Of a stretch of DNA of 64,000 nucleotides, positions 1-8,302 are shown in pieces. The DNA comes from Mesorhizobium sp. ZC-5 (lineage in GTDB: Bacteria > Pseudomonadota > Alphaproteobacteria > Rhizobiales > Rhizobiaceae), in NCBI RefSeq assembly GCF_025753855.1, contig NZ_JAOWPT010000010.1, positions 62,001-126,000 on the forward strand. The letters are read 5' to 3'. A model generated the notes under the pieces. That model was not told where the DNA came from. It did not search any database and saw only the letters and a program-made list of their open reading frames with translations. The translations under genes and the position numbers were made by a program. Each line of letters opens with the position of its first letter. Positions within the stretch are counted from its first letter, which is position 1.

Positions 1-3000
1 GCTGACCTTCGATGAAAATCGGATTGATGGCGCGGGCGCGCACGACGCGGGCGACCGCCTCGGTGACGGAGCGGGCGCGCGGCCTGGCCGGATCGGTGGT
101 GTCAAGCGCGATAACGTCGGCGCTTCGACCGAGTGCAGCAACAGCCGCGGTGAACCCGCCGATAAAAGCGACGTCAGCCGAGCCTTCGAGAATGTCGCGG
201 CCCGGATCGTCACCCGTGTGGATCAGCAGTTCAGCCTCGGCGATACGGCTTGCGAAGGCGCCGGGAGCCGCTTCGCCATCGCCTTCGGCACCGCCGTAAA
301 CATGCGAGCCTGCATCGAGATAGGCCTGGCCGAGTTCAGCGCGCGACTGCCATTCGCCGAATGCCAGCCGGTCCTCCAAGCCCGCACCATAGGTGCCGGG
401 GGACGAACCGAAGACACGCGGCGGTACATGGCCGAGCCCGCGCGCATCCGCAGCCAACGGATTTTCCGAAGCGTCTTCGCTGCGTTCCCCGACCGCCTTG
501 GCGGCGGCGTGGATCAATGCAATCTGCGCTGGGAACATATCGCGGAACAGGCCGGAAATACGCCAGGTCACGTCGACGCGCGGCCGCCCCATAGCGGCTG
601 CCGGCAGCACCTCGACGGCGGTGACACGGCCGGTGGCAGCGTCCCATTGCGGGCGGCAGCCCATCAGCACCAGTCCTTGCGCGATCTCCTCGCCGCCGGT
701 GCGCAACGAAGCGCTGCCCCAGAGATCGATGACCAGCGAGCGAGGCCAGTCGCCGTGGTCCTGCAGATAGCGGCGCAGCACCTCGTCGGCGGCTGCGCGA
801 CCGAGTTCGAAGGCTGTCGGTGTCGGCATGGTGCGCGGATCGGCGGTGAACAGGTTGCGGCCTGTCGGCAAAACATCGCTGCGGCCACGCGCCGGCGCAC
901 CCGACGGGCCGGCGGCGATGTGGCGGCCATCGAGTGCTGCAATCAGCGCCTCGCGCTCCCGGGCAGCACTTTCGCGGCGCAACGGATCGCTTTCAACGTC
1001 CGGCGAACGACCATAGACATGCAAGCCGTCCTTGACGGCGAAATCCTTGAGATCGCAGAGCCAGGCATCGATGCGCTGCAGGGCGGCATCCGGCGCGTCG
1101 TTGCGGCCAACGCCTGCTTCGGACGCCAGCCCGGTTTCCTGCGCCTTGGCGACGATCAACTTGGCCAGGCGGTCGCGGCGGCGGCGGTCGAGCCCGTCCG
1201 CCTGCACGTATTCGTCGACCAGGCGCTCAAGAATTTGCTGATCTTCGTCAAGCCCCGCCTCGGTGAGCGGCGGCGGCAGGTGGCCGAGCGTGACGGCAGC
1301 AATACGGCGCTTGGCCTGTGCCGCCTCGCCCGGATTGCTGACGATAAAAGGATATACAATCGGCAGAGAGCCGGTGACTATTTCCGGGAAACAATCGCCC
1401 GACAGCGCCACTGTCTTGCCCGGCAGCCACTCCAGCGTGCCGTGCGCGCCAACATGGACGATCGCGTGGCAGCCGAGTGTTTTTTGTAGCCACAGGCCGA
1501 AAGCGACGAGTGCATGGCGCGGCGGTATCGTCGGGTCGTGATAGTCGGCGCGGCGGTCGGCCGAACGGCCGCGGTCCGGCGCGAGCGCCACAGTGACGTT
1601 GTCGAAGGTGGCGGCGCGGAAGGGGAATTTCTGCGAGGGAGCTAGCTCGGGAGCCTTGGGCTCTGTGTTGCCCCCCTCTGTCCTGCCGGACATCTCCCCC
1701 GCAAGGGGGGAGAATGGCAGCTTTAACGGCTGCCCCTCCTCTTCATCTGCCGACCCCCACGCTGCCTCGACAGCCTGCATCGCCTTTGCCGGCACTGCGA
1801 CGGCGAAGGAGCGATAGTCGTCCAGGCTCAGCCCTTCATTGCTCCGCTCCAGCAGATCCAACAACTCGCGCGGACTATCCGGAATATCGCCGACCGCATA
1901 GCCTTCCGCCTTCAGATCGTGCAGCATCGCCAGCACGCTTGCGGGCACGTCCAGCCCGACGGCGTAGCCGGTACGGCCGGCAGCGGCGGGATAGTCGGGG
2001 ATCAGGACAAGAAGTTTGCGTTCGGCGCGCGGCGTCTGCTGCAACCGGACGAATTTTTCCACCCGCAGAGCCAGTTGTTCGATGCGGTCCGGCTCAGGGC
2101 GATTGAGGAAGCCACGAAAGCCGAGTTGATCATCGCCCTCGCCTTCAGCCTTGAAGGCGATCGCGCCGGCGTGGATGCGGCCATCGAGTTCAGGCAGCAC
2201 GACGTGCATGGCGAGGTCGGCAGGCGCCAGACCGCGCTGGTTGTTGACCCATGCCTCGCGCCGCGTCGTGGCGACGATGGCTTGCAGCACCGGCACGCCG
2301 GCGCGGTCGAACAAGGTTTCCTCACCCGGCTCAGCCCCGCTGGCGAAGGCCGTGGTGGTGACGACCAGCGCCGGCGACAAATCTCCAAACGCCCGCTCGA
2401 CAAACGCGAGCGATTCCCGATCCTTGAGGCTGGCGACAAAGATCGGCGCTGCCGCAATGCCCTTGGCCGTCATCGCGGCGCAAAGCGCATCGATGGGCGC
2501 AATGTCGGCGGCAAGCAGCATCGAGCGGTAGAACAACAGCGGCACGACCGGCGCGTCGCCGACCGCGACTTGTCGGATGTCCGCGAGATCGACAATGCCC
2601 TTACCGGGCAGATAGAAGCCGGCTTTCGGCACCGGAGCCGGTTCGGCCGCCGGCTTTTCATATCCGGCCAACGTTGCCAACCGGCCGACAAGTTCGCGCA
2701 TGTTGGCCGGTCCGCCTTCGCGGAAATAGGCAAGCAGGCCGTCGAGTTCGTCACGCGAAAGGGTTGATGCTTCGATCAATCGTTCGTCGATTTCGCGGCA
2801 TTCGCCAGGCAGCAGGGCGAGCTTGATGCCGCGTTCACGCGCCAGCGAAGTAAGCCTGTCGCAGCCGTAACGCCACCATTCGTAGCCGCCAAGGATGCGG
2901 ACCAGAATCACCTTCGCATGCATGGCAACGCTGTCGATCCATAGATCGACCGACATCGGATGGCGCAGTTCGCGCAGAGGCGCCAGGCGCATCGACGGCA

Positions 3001-3151
3001 GGTCTTTCGAATCGGCCTGCCACGCCGCGGCGAGGCCGGCCAGATCGCTGTCGGTGAAGGAAAGCGCCACGACATCCGCGGGCGACTGCTTCAGATCGAC
3101 CGGTTCGGCCAGATCTTCGAGCGACGCGGATGTGGTGGCGAGGATATGCAC
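1..3151 (-). CDS. cobN: Cobaltochelatase large subunit CobN (3' end outside window)
   Basis: CobN is the large subunit of the ATP-dependent CobNST chelatase that inserts cobalt into hydrogenobyrinic acid a,c-diamide in aerobic cobalamin synthesis. The minus frame is open from 3151 to the window edge, about 1050 codons of a family that is usually near 1250-1270. The start is GTG at 3151, giving MHILATTSASLEDLAEP, and the N-terminal block around LRELRHPMSVDLWIDS and LGGYEWWRYG matches CobN as I remember it. The gene begins 16 bases after the cobW stop, so it is probably read in the DUF1636-cobW-cobN transcript under the riboswitch at 4754-4932. The missing C-terminus lies beyond base 1. Confidence 0.93.
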   Translation of the reverse strand, partial: MHILATTSASLEDLAEPVDLKQSPADVVALSFTDSDLAGLAAAWQADSKDLPSMRLAPLRELRHPMSVDLWIDSVAMHAKVILVRILGGYEWWRYGCDRLTSLARERGIKLALLPGECREIDERLIEASTLSRDELDGLLAYFREGGPANMRELVGRLATLAGYEKPAAEPAPVPKAGFYLPGKGIVDLADIRQVAVGDAPVVPLLFYRSMLLAADIAPIDALCAAMTAKGIAAAPIFVASLKDRESLAFVERAFGDLSPALVVTTTAFASGAEPGEETLFDRAGVPVLQAIVATTRREAWVNNQRGLAPADLAMHVVLPELDGRIHAGAIAFKAEGEGDDQLGFRGFLNRPEPDRIEQLALRVEKFVRLQQTPRAERKLLVLIPDYPAAAGRTGYAVGLDVPASVLAMLHDLKAEGYAVGDIPDSPRELLDLLERSNEGLSLDDYRSFAVAVPAKAMQAVEAAWGSADEEEGQPLKLPFSPLAGEMSGRTEGGNTEPKAPELAPSQKFPFRAATFDNVTVALAPDRGRSADRRADYHDPTIPPRHALVAFGLWLQKTLGCHAIVHVGAHGTLEWLPGKTVALSGDCFPEIVTGSLPIVYPFIVSNPGEAAQAKRRIAAVTLGHLPPPLTEAGLDEDQQILERLVDEYVQADGLDRRRRDRLAKLIVAKAQETGLASEAGVGRNDAPDAALQRIDAWLCDLKDFAVKDGLHVYGRSPDVESDPLRRESAAREREALIAALDGRHIAAGPSGAPARGRSDVLPTGRNLFTADPRTMPTPTAFELGRAAADEVLRRYLQDHGDWPRSLVIDLWGSASLRTGGEEIAQGLVLMGCRPQWDAATGRVTAVEVLPAAAMGRPRVDVTWRISGLFRDMFPAQIALIHAAAKAVGERSEDASENPLAADARGLGHVPPRVFGSSPGTYGAGLEDRLAFGEWQSRAELGQAYLDAGSHVYGGAEGDGEAAPGAFASRIAEAELLIHTGDDPGRDILEGSADVAFIGGFTAAVAALGRSADVIALDTTDPARPRARSVTEAVARVVRARAINPIFIEGQ

Positions 3152-3166
3152 CCGAAGTGCTCCCTG

Positions 3167-4204
3167 TCAGCTCGCAAGAATGCGTTCGATCGCCGGGCGA
3201 TTCAATCCCTTCAGGCCAATCACCACGAGGCGGCTGCGGCGGTCTTCGCCCGGCTCCCAAGCGCGATCGAAATGATGGTTGACGCGCGGGCCGACGGCCT
3301 GGACGAGCAGCCGCATCGGCTTGCCTGCAACATCGACGAAACCTTTCACACGCAGCACGTTCTCAGCCTCAGCAGCTTCCGAAACCTTGCGGGCGAGATC
3401 GGCGGGTGCCGCGATCGACGGCAGTTCGATGACAAAACTGTCGAAATCGTCATGCTCATGATCGAGTTCGTCGTCATGATGCGTCTTGCGGTTTTCGATG
3501 TCGTCCTCGACGGCAAGGCCAAGGCCGAGCAATACCGACGGATCGATCTTGCCCTGGCTGGTCGGCACGATCTTCACCGCACGCGACAGATGTTCCGACA
3601 CGATGGCGTAGGCGCGCTCATGGCCGGCAGCGTCCATCAGGTCGCTTTTCGACAGGATGATGAGATCGGCGCAGGCGACCTGATCCTCGAAGACTTCCTC
3701 GACCGGGTCGTCGTGGTCGAGCGAATCGTCTGCGGCGCGCTGCGCCTGGAGCGCGTCCATGTCGCTGGAAACGCGGCCTTCGGCCAGCGCGGGCCCATCG
3801 ACAACCGCAATGACGCCATCCACCGTCACGCGGCTCTTCACCGAGGGCCACTGGAAGGCCTGGACCAGCGGCTTCGGCAGTGCGAGGCCGGAGGTCTCGA
3901 TGAGAATGTGGTCGACCCGCGGCACGCGCGACAAGATCTGGTCGAGCGCCGGCACGAAATCATCGGCGACAGTGCAGCAGATGCAGCCATTGGCCAGTTC
4001 GACGATGTTTTCTTCCGGACAGGCATCGACGCCGCACCCCTTCAGGATATCGCCGTCGATGCCGACATCGCCGAACTCGTTGACGATGATGGCGAGGCGC
4101 TTGCCGGCAGCATTTTCGATGACATGTCGGAGCAGCGTGGTCTTTCCCGCACCGAGAAAGCCGGTGACGACAGTGCAGGGGACGCGTTCAGGCGATGCGG
4201 TCAT
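3167..4204 (-). CDS. cobW: CobW GTPase, cobalt/zinc metallochaperone family
   Basis: CobW is a COG0523 P-loop GTPase proposed to deliver cobalt to the aerobic CobN chelatase. The protein is 345 residues. The Walker A GFLGAGKTTLLRH lies near residue 15, the metal motif GCICC near residue 70, and a guanine-specificity SKSD motif further on. A His/Asp-rich stretch (KTHHDDELDHEHDD) near residue 235 is a likely metal-binding loop, and a CobW C-terminal domain follows. I chose ATG 4204 because it overlaps the upstream stop as ATGA and places the P-loop at the usual distance; the frame is open upstream but that part has no family features. The adjacent cobN supports the cobalt role. Confidence 0.95.
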   Translation of the reverse strand: MTASPERVPCTVVTGFLGAGKTTLLRHVIENAAGKRLAIIVNEFGDVGIDGDILKGCGVDACPEENIVELANGCICCTVADDFVPALDQILSRVPRVDHILIETSGLALPKPLVQAFQWPSVKSRVTVDGVIAVVDGPALAEGRVSSDMDALQAQRAADDSLDHDDPVEEVFEDQVACADLIILSKSDLMDAAGHERAYAIVSEHLSRAVKIVPTSQGKIDPSVLLGLGLAVEDDIENRKTHHDDELDHEHDDFDSFVIELPSIAAPADLARKVSEAAEAENVLRVKGFVDVAGKPMRLLVQAVGPRVNHHFDRAWEPGEDRRSRLVVIGLKGLNRPAIERILAS

Positions 4205-4692
4205 TTTGTTTCTTTCGTCAGATCCAGGGGAGGGATACGGGCAATCAGCCCGCGTTTCAGACTGTCGGGCCGGCCACGCCACGGGATCAGCCCGTCCGTT
4301 GAGCCGGCAAAAAGATTGGCGCCGGCGACAAGGTCAGCGCCACTGTCCATCGCGAGGTCGCCGAACACGTAACTCCAGGCGCCGGGCTTGATGATCGCGG
4401 CACTCAGCCGCCGCTTGCAGTTGCCGAGACAGGAAACGGTGGCAACCCTGACGTACGAACCTTCGGCGGCACGGCATGTATCTGCGGCAAGGCTTTCGCC
4501 GGCGCGCGGATAGGCATCGGAGCCGGTCTCGTCGCGACAGCTCTCGCAGACGACGATCGTCACCGGTGCCGAATCGGCATTCGCCGCTTCGCTCGCTGGC
4601 TCATCCTCGGGGTTTACGCTGACGTCCAAACATTGCACTCCGTGGCCTGTGGCCAGATTATCGGGGTGCACGCAGGTGCGATGGCGAATCAA
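4201..4692 (-). CDS. DUF1636 family protein, thioredoxin-fold ferredoxin-like, B12-regulated
   Basis: This is a small protein of the DUF1636 family that often sits beside cobW. The core starts near residue 44 with IVVCESCRDE and includes a second cysteine set, VSCLGNCKRR, near residue 90, which resembles the Cys spacing of 2Fe-2S thioredoxin-like ferredoxins. A C-terminal segment follows and the gene ends in an ATGA overlap with cobW. Function is unknown; redox or metal handling during cobalt insertion is inferred from context. The start is uncertain: TTG 4692 is the longest, and TTG 4629 preceded by GGAG is an alternative that would still contain the whole conserved core. The gene lies directly downstream of a cobalamin riboswitch. 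Confidence 0.8.
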   Translation of the reverse strand: MIRHRTCVHPDNLATGHGVQCLDVSVNPEDEPASEAANADSAPVTIVVCESCRDETGSDAYPRAGESLAADTCRAAEGSYVRVATVSCLGNCKRRLSAAIIKPGAWSYVFGDLAMDSGADLVAGANLFAGSTDGLIPWRGRPDSLKRGLIARIPPLDLTKETK

Positions 4693-4753
4693 CGCCTATC
4701 GCAAACCTGATTCCGACCCCAGGGCACCCCGCCCGGTTCCGGCATTGCTCGTT

Positions 4754-4932
4754 CGACGGCAGGTCTCCTGGCTTGCGGGTCACCGCCTTCTCCCGCCTTC
4801 CCGGAGACCAGTCTCCAGTGGCATTCGGTCGAGGCTCGTCGCTTACAGTTGCGGGGACAGCTGCGGATTGGAAACCAGGGTTTCGCACCGCATTCCCTCT
4901 TCGCCCTTCGCGTTGCCGTGAAGGGACCGTCG
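4754..4932 (-). promoter_or_regulatory. Cobalamin riboswitch controlling DUF1636-cobW-cobN
   Basis: Read on the minus strand, the segment has the cobalamin aptamer core: the early GGGAATGCGGTGCGAA region, the CCCGCAACTGTAAGCG element, GCCACTGG, and the 3' B12 box GCCAGGAGACCTGCC. The outer stem pairs CGACGG (4927-4932) with CCGTCG (4754-4759). It lies 62 bases upstream of the longest DUF1636 start. Binding of adenosylcobalamin would be expected to switch the operon off. Confidence 0.93.
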
Positions 4933-5020
4933 GCGACGCGAAATTACGCGTTCGCGGAGGGCGATGTCAACGCGGGGAAATTCGGTTTGCCGCCTGCTGA
5001 ACTTCGTTTATAGTCGCACC

Positions 5021-5191
5021 GTCGTCGGTTTTCGATGAGAACCGAAAGAGGGAATGCGGTAAGAACCCAACTTCGAAGCCGCGGCTGCCCCCGCAACTGT
5101 ATGCGGTTAGCTCCTCCCCAGGTGCCACTGGAGAAATCCGGGAAGGCGGGGAAGGAGTAGCGATCCGCAAGCCAGGAGACCTGCCGGCGAC
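5021..5191 (+). promoter_or_regulatory. Cobalamin riboswitch controlling cbtB-cbtA
   Basis: This is a second copy of the aptamer, on the plus strand: GGGAATGCGGT near 5051, CCCCGCAACTGTATGCGG near 5090, GGTGCCACTGG, and the B12 box GCCAGGAGACCTGCC at 5171-5185. The outer stem pairs 5021-5028 with 5184-5191. It ends about 50 bases before the cbtB start, so cobalt uptake is probably repressed when B12 is plentiful. Confidence 0.93.
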
Positions 5192-5239
5192 GAAACTTAA
5201 TGCCAAGGGCCCTCGGGTGGAGGGCGAGAGGACAAGACC

Positions 5240-5419
5240 TTGACCACAACGATCCAAACAAACACCACCGCCGCATCATCGGCTTCGCGTGCTTTCCAGC
5301 TCAGCCTTTCGGCTCTGCTCGGCCTTTTCGTCATCGGCTTCGTCGGCTTCTCCCATATGGAGATCGCCCACAATGCCGCGCACGACTATCGCCATTCGAT
5401 GGCGTTTCCCTGTCACTGA
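5240..5419 (+). CDS. cbtB: CbtB, small subunit of predicted cobalt transporter
   Basis: CbtB is a one-helix partner of CbtA in a predicted cobalt importer found under B12 riboswitches. The gene uses a TTG start and encodes 59 residues: a Thr/Ala/Ser-rich N-terminus, one hydrophobic segment (LSALLGLFVIGFVGF, about residues 24-38), then the diagnostic His-rich tail with HMEIAHNAAHDYRH and a final FPCH. The tail histidines are the likely metal-binding site. It stands between the riboswitch and cbtA, 14 bases before the latter. The non-ATG start makes it easy to miss. Confidence 0.9.
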   Translation: MTTTIQTNTTAASSASRAFQLSLSALLGLFVIGFVGFSHMEIAHNAAHDYRHSMAFPCH

Positions 5420-5433
5420 CGAAAGCAAACATC

Positions 5434-6195
5434 ATGACACTTTTTCGTAACGTCGTGTTCGTCGCGGCGATCGCCGGGCTTTTGGCTGGCATCGTGATGA
5501 CGGCGATGCAAGCCTACGCCACCGTGCCGCTGATCCTGCAGGCGGAGACATTCGAGAATTCCGAGGCAGCCCCGGCGCATGACCACTCCGCCCCGGCTGA
5601 CGCTGCAACAACCACCGAAGCCGCGGCGCCGGCTGCACATTCGCATGATCACGGTGAAGGAGCCTGGGCGCCCGCCGACGGCTTCGAGCGCTATGCCTAT
5701 ACGGCTGCCGCCAACATCGTGACAGCGATCGGTTTTGCGCTTGTTCTGGTCGCCGTATCCGAAGCTTTCGGAGGCATCGTCAACTGGCGCCAAGGTCTGT
5801 TCTGGGGCTTTGCCGGCTTTGCCGTGTTCACGCTTGCCCCCGGCCTTGGCCTGCCGCCGGAACTGCCGGCGATGCCGGCCGCCGATCTTGCTGCTCGTCA
5901 GGTCTGGTGGATCGGCACCGTCGCAGCGACGGCCATTGGTCTGGCACTCATCGCCTTTCGCAATTCGGTGCCGCTTGCAGTTGTCGGCCTCGTGTTGATC
6001 GTGGTGCCGCATATCATCGGCGCGCCGCAGCCGGAAAGCCATGAATCGCCGATACCGGAAAGCCTGCATCATCAGTTCGTGGTGGCGGCAACGATAACGA
6101 GCCTGATCTTCTGGGTGGTGCTCGGCGGCCTGGTCGGGCTGATCCGTGGCCGCTTCCTCGGATCGGAAACCGAACTGCAGCGCAGCTTTGCCTGA
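5434..6195 (+). CDS. cbtA: CbtA, predicted cobalt transporter membrane subunit
   Basis: This 253-residue integral membrane protein carries the CbtA family pattern: an N-terminal helix (VVFVAAIAGLLAGIVMTAM), a periplasmic His/Ala-rich loop (HDHSAPAD through HSHDHGEG, about residues 47-75), then four or more further membrane spans with a conserved APGLGLPPELP stretch and GAPQPESHES. The histidines fit cobalt binding. ATG 5434 was chosen because it follows the cbtB stop by 14 bases; the frame extends upstream into cbtB and the riboswitch but that part is not coding. Its 3' end overlaps the likely cobU start. Confidence 0.92.
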   Translation: MTLFRNVVFVAAIAGLLAGIVMTAMQAYATVPLILQAETFENSEAAPAHDHSAPADAATTTEAAAPAAHSHDHGEGAWAPADGFERYAYTAAANIVTAIGFALVLVAVSEAFGGIVNWRQGLFWGFAGFAVFTLAPGLGLPPELPAMPAADLAARQVWWIGTVAATAIGLALIAFRNSVPLAVVGLVLIVVPHIIGAPQPESHESPIPESLHHQFVVAATITSLIFWVVLGGLVGLIRGRFLGSETELQRSFA

Positions 6196-6703
6196 CAATG
6201 GACGGCTGACCCTGCTGCTTGGCGGTGCGCGCTCCGGCAAGAGCACGCATGCAGAGCAACTGGTAACCGCTCATCCAGCGCCGTGGACCTACATCGCCAC
6301 GGCGCAATCCTTCGATGCAGAGATGGATGAGCGCATTGCGCTGCATAGGGAGCGGCGTGCCGACGGCTGGGAAACCATCGAGGAGCCGCACGATCTCGCT
6401 GGTGCATTGGCCAACATCCCTGAGGGCAGGCCGGTCCTAGTCGACTGCCTGACCTTGTGGCTTACCAACCGGATGCTGGCGGAAGCCGATCTCGAAAAGG
6501 AATGTACGCAATTGGAAGCGGCTCTGACCGCGCCGCGCGGACCCTGGTTCGTCGTCAGCAACGAGGTCGGGCTGGGTATCGTGCCCGACAATGCGCTGGC
6601 CCGGCGCTTCCGCGACGCCGCCGGACGGCTTAACCAGCGCATCGCCGCCAAGGCAGACCGTGTGCTGTTCATGGTCGCCGGCCTTCCCATGCAGGTGAAA
6701 TGA
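6188..6703 (+). CDS. cobU: Adenosylcobinamide kinase / adenosylcobinamide-phosphate guanylyltransferase
   Basis: CobU (CobP in Pseudomonas naming) phosphorylates adenosylcobinamide and then transfers GMP to give AdoCbi-GDP in nucleotide-loop assembly. The Walker A GGARSGKSTHAEQL is near the N-terminus, followed by TYIATAQSFDAEM, the VDCLTLWLTN motif and SNEVGLGIVP, all diagnostic of the family. I chose TTG 6188, which overlaps the cbtA stop and gives the usual short leader before LLLGGARSGKS. GTG 6146 is also in frame but would lie inside cbtA. The protein is 171 residues from TTG 6188. One base separates it from cobO. Confidence 0.93.
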   Translation: MPDNGRLTLLLGGARSGKSTHAEQLVTAHPAPWTYIATAQSFDAEMDERIALHRERRADGWETIEEPHDLAGALANIPEGRPVLVDCLTLWLTNRMLAEADLEKECTQLEAALTAPRGPWFVVSNEVGLGIVPDNALARRFRDAAGRLNQRIAAKADRVLFMVAGLPMQVK

Positions 6704-6704
6704 C

Positions 6705-7316
6705 ATGACCATCGACGACAAGGACAGCGAACGCCACCGGGCCAAGATGGCCAAGCGCAAGGCGGTTCAGGACAAGGAAGTCGCTGAAAAAACGATCGAA
6801 AAGGGCCTGTTGATCGTCAACACCGGGCCAGGCAAGGGAAAGACCACTGCTGCCTTAGGGCTCGCACTGCGCATGCTGGGTTACGGCAAGAAAGTTGGTG
6901 TCGTGCAGTTCATTAAGGGCGCCTGGCACACCGGCGAGAAGGACGCTTTCGCCGCTTTCGGCGAGCGTGTCGTCTGGCACACGATGGGCGAGGGTTTCAC
7001 CTGGGAAACGCAGGATCTGGCGCGCGACATCGCGGCTGCCGAGCGCGCCTGGGCCAAAGCGCTGGAGTTGATGAGCGACCCGTCGATCAGCCTGATCGTG
7101 CTCGACGAACTGAACATAGCACTGCGCTACGACTACCTCGATCTTGGCAAGGTGGTCGACGCGCTGAAGGCGCGGCGAGCCGACCTGCATATCGTCGTCA
7201 CCGGTCGCAACGCCAAGCCTGCACTGGTCGACGCCGCCGACCTGGTGACCGAAATGACGGTGGTGAAGCATCATTTTTCCGCCGGCGTAAAGGCCCAGCA
7301 AGGCATCGAGTTCTGA
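6705..7316 (+). CDS. cobO: Corrinoid adenosyltransferase CobO (BtuR/CobA type)
   Basis: CobO transfers the 5'-deoxyadenosyl group from ATP to cob(I)yrinic acid a,c-diamide. The 203-residue protein has the basic N-terminal helix of the family (KMAKRKAVQDKEVAEK), the P-loop NTGPGKGKTTAALGLALR near residue 40, VGVVQFIKG, the LIVLDELNIALRY segment and VVTGRNAKPALVDAADLVTEM. Start ATG 6705 follows the cobU stop by one base, so the two are probably translationally coupled. Confidence 0.96.
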   Translation: MTIDDKDSERHRAKMAKRKAVQDKEVAEKTIEKGLLIVNTGPGKGKTTAALGLALRMLGYGKKVGVVQFIKGAWHTGEKDAFAAFGERVVWHTMGEGFTWETQDLARDIAAAERAWAKALELMSDPSISLIVLDELNIALRYDYLDLGKVVDALKARRADLHIVVTGRNAKPALVDAADLVTEMTVVKHHFSAGVKAQQGIEF

Positions 7317-7336
7317 TGTCCTGCCGTGCTCCCGCC

Positions 7337-8302
7337 TCAAGCGAGCAGGAACAGCGCCAGAAAGCCGAACAGACCCATCAGCAGCCAGTCGGCGAGGCGA
7401 AAGAGTTTCAGTGCAGCGCGGATATCCGCGGCACGCGCATCGCGCCTGCCACCCGCGCCCATCGTCGCGTCTTCGACCATGATGCCGCCATAGACGCGCG
7501 GACCGGCAAGCGCCAGGCCCAGCGCCCCGGCCATCGCCGCCTCCGGCCAGCCGGCATTCGGCGACCGGTGCTTTTTCGCGTCGCGCCAGACGGCACGCCA
7601 GGCGTTTTCAGCCGAAGCCCCGGAGACGAAAAACGCCGCGCAGACGATCAGCAATGCCGTCAGCCGCGAAGCCGGCAGATTGATCAGATCGTCGAAGCGT
7701 GCCGACGCCCAGCCGAAGTCCTCATGTTTTTCGGTGTAGTGGCCGATCATCGAGTCGGCCGTGTTGACGGCCTTGTAGGACGCCCCGCCGGCGAACCCAC
7801 CGACGGCCAGCCAGAATGCCGGCGCAACGACACCGTCGGAAAAATTCTCGGCGAGACTTTCGATCGCTGCCCGGCTGACGCCAGCTTCGTCGAGCTGGTC
7901 GGGATCGCGTCCAACGATTTGCGAAACCGCGACACGGCCGGCTTCAAGGCTGCCGGTATCGAGTGCGTCGGCGACGGCGCCGACATGGCTTTGAAGGCTC
8001 TTCTGCGCCAGGAGGCAGCTTGCCGCGATTGCAGTGAAGGCAAAGCCGAACGGGAGGAGCGAAAATATGCCGGAGACCACGCCGGCGATTGTCACTGGAA
8101 TAAGGATAATGACCGCCAGCGCAACAACCCCATTCAGCCGCCGGCGCGACGGGCGAAGGGACGGACGATTCAGACGGGCATCCAGCCAGGAGATCAGATT
8201 GCCGATCCACATCACCGGATGGCCGATTGCCTTCAGCAGCGGCTGGGGATAGCCGATGAAGCGTTCGATCAAAAGGGCGAGGAAGGCAACTAGGACTGAC
8301 AT
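7337..8302 (-). CDS. cobD: Adenosylcobinamide-phosphate synthase CobD (CbiB family)
   Basis: This membrane enzyme joins cobyric acid to aminopropanol (phosphate) to make adenosylcobinamide (phosphate). The 321-residue protein has the family opening with ERFIGYPQPLLKAIGHPVMWIG, repeated hydrophobic spans, and conserved AAIESLAENFSDGVVAP, YKAVNTADSMIGH and RSPNAGWPEAAMAGALG. Transcription converges on cobO (20-base gap). I chose ATG 8302; a TTG seven codons upstream (8323) is possible but would lie inside cobC. The initiation codon shares the tetranucleotide CATG with the divergent cobC start, leaving no intergenic DNA. Confidence 0.93.
   Translation of the reverse strand: MSVLVAFLALLIERFIGYPQPLLKAIGHPVMWIGNLISWLDARLNRPSLRPSRRRLNGVVALAVIILIPVTIAGVVSGIFSLLPFGFAFTAIAASCLLAQKSLQSHVGAVADALDTGSLEAGRVAVSQIVGRDPDQLDEAGVSRAAIESLAENFSDGVVAPAFWLAVGGFAGGASYKAVNTADSMIGHYTEKHEDFGWASARFDDLINLPASRLTALLIVCAAFFVSGASAENAWRAVWRDAKKHRSPNAGWPEAAMAGALGLALAGPRVYGGIMVEDATMGAGGRRDARAADIRAALKLFRLADWLLMGLFGFLALFLLA

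Noticed and set aside
218-2767. Long plus-strand open frames at 218-1489 and 1919-2767
   Set aside because: They lie antisense to cobN, have Arg/Ala/Gly/His-rich sequence without motifs, and reflect high-GC codon bias; the minus frame gives a clear CobN.
2960-4372. Plus-strand open frame of about 470 codons opposite cobW
   Set aside because: It is antisense to cobW, which has unmistakable GTPase motifs; no ribosome site or family sequence was seen.
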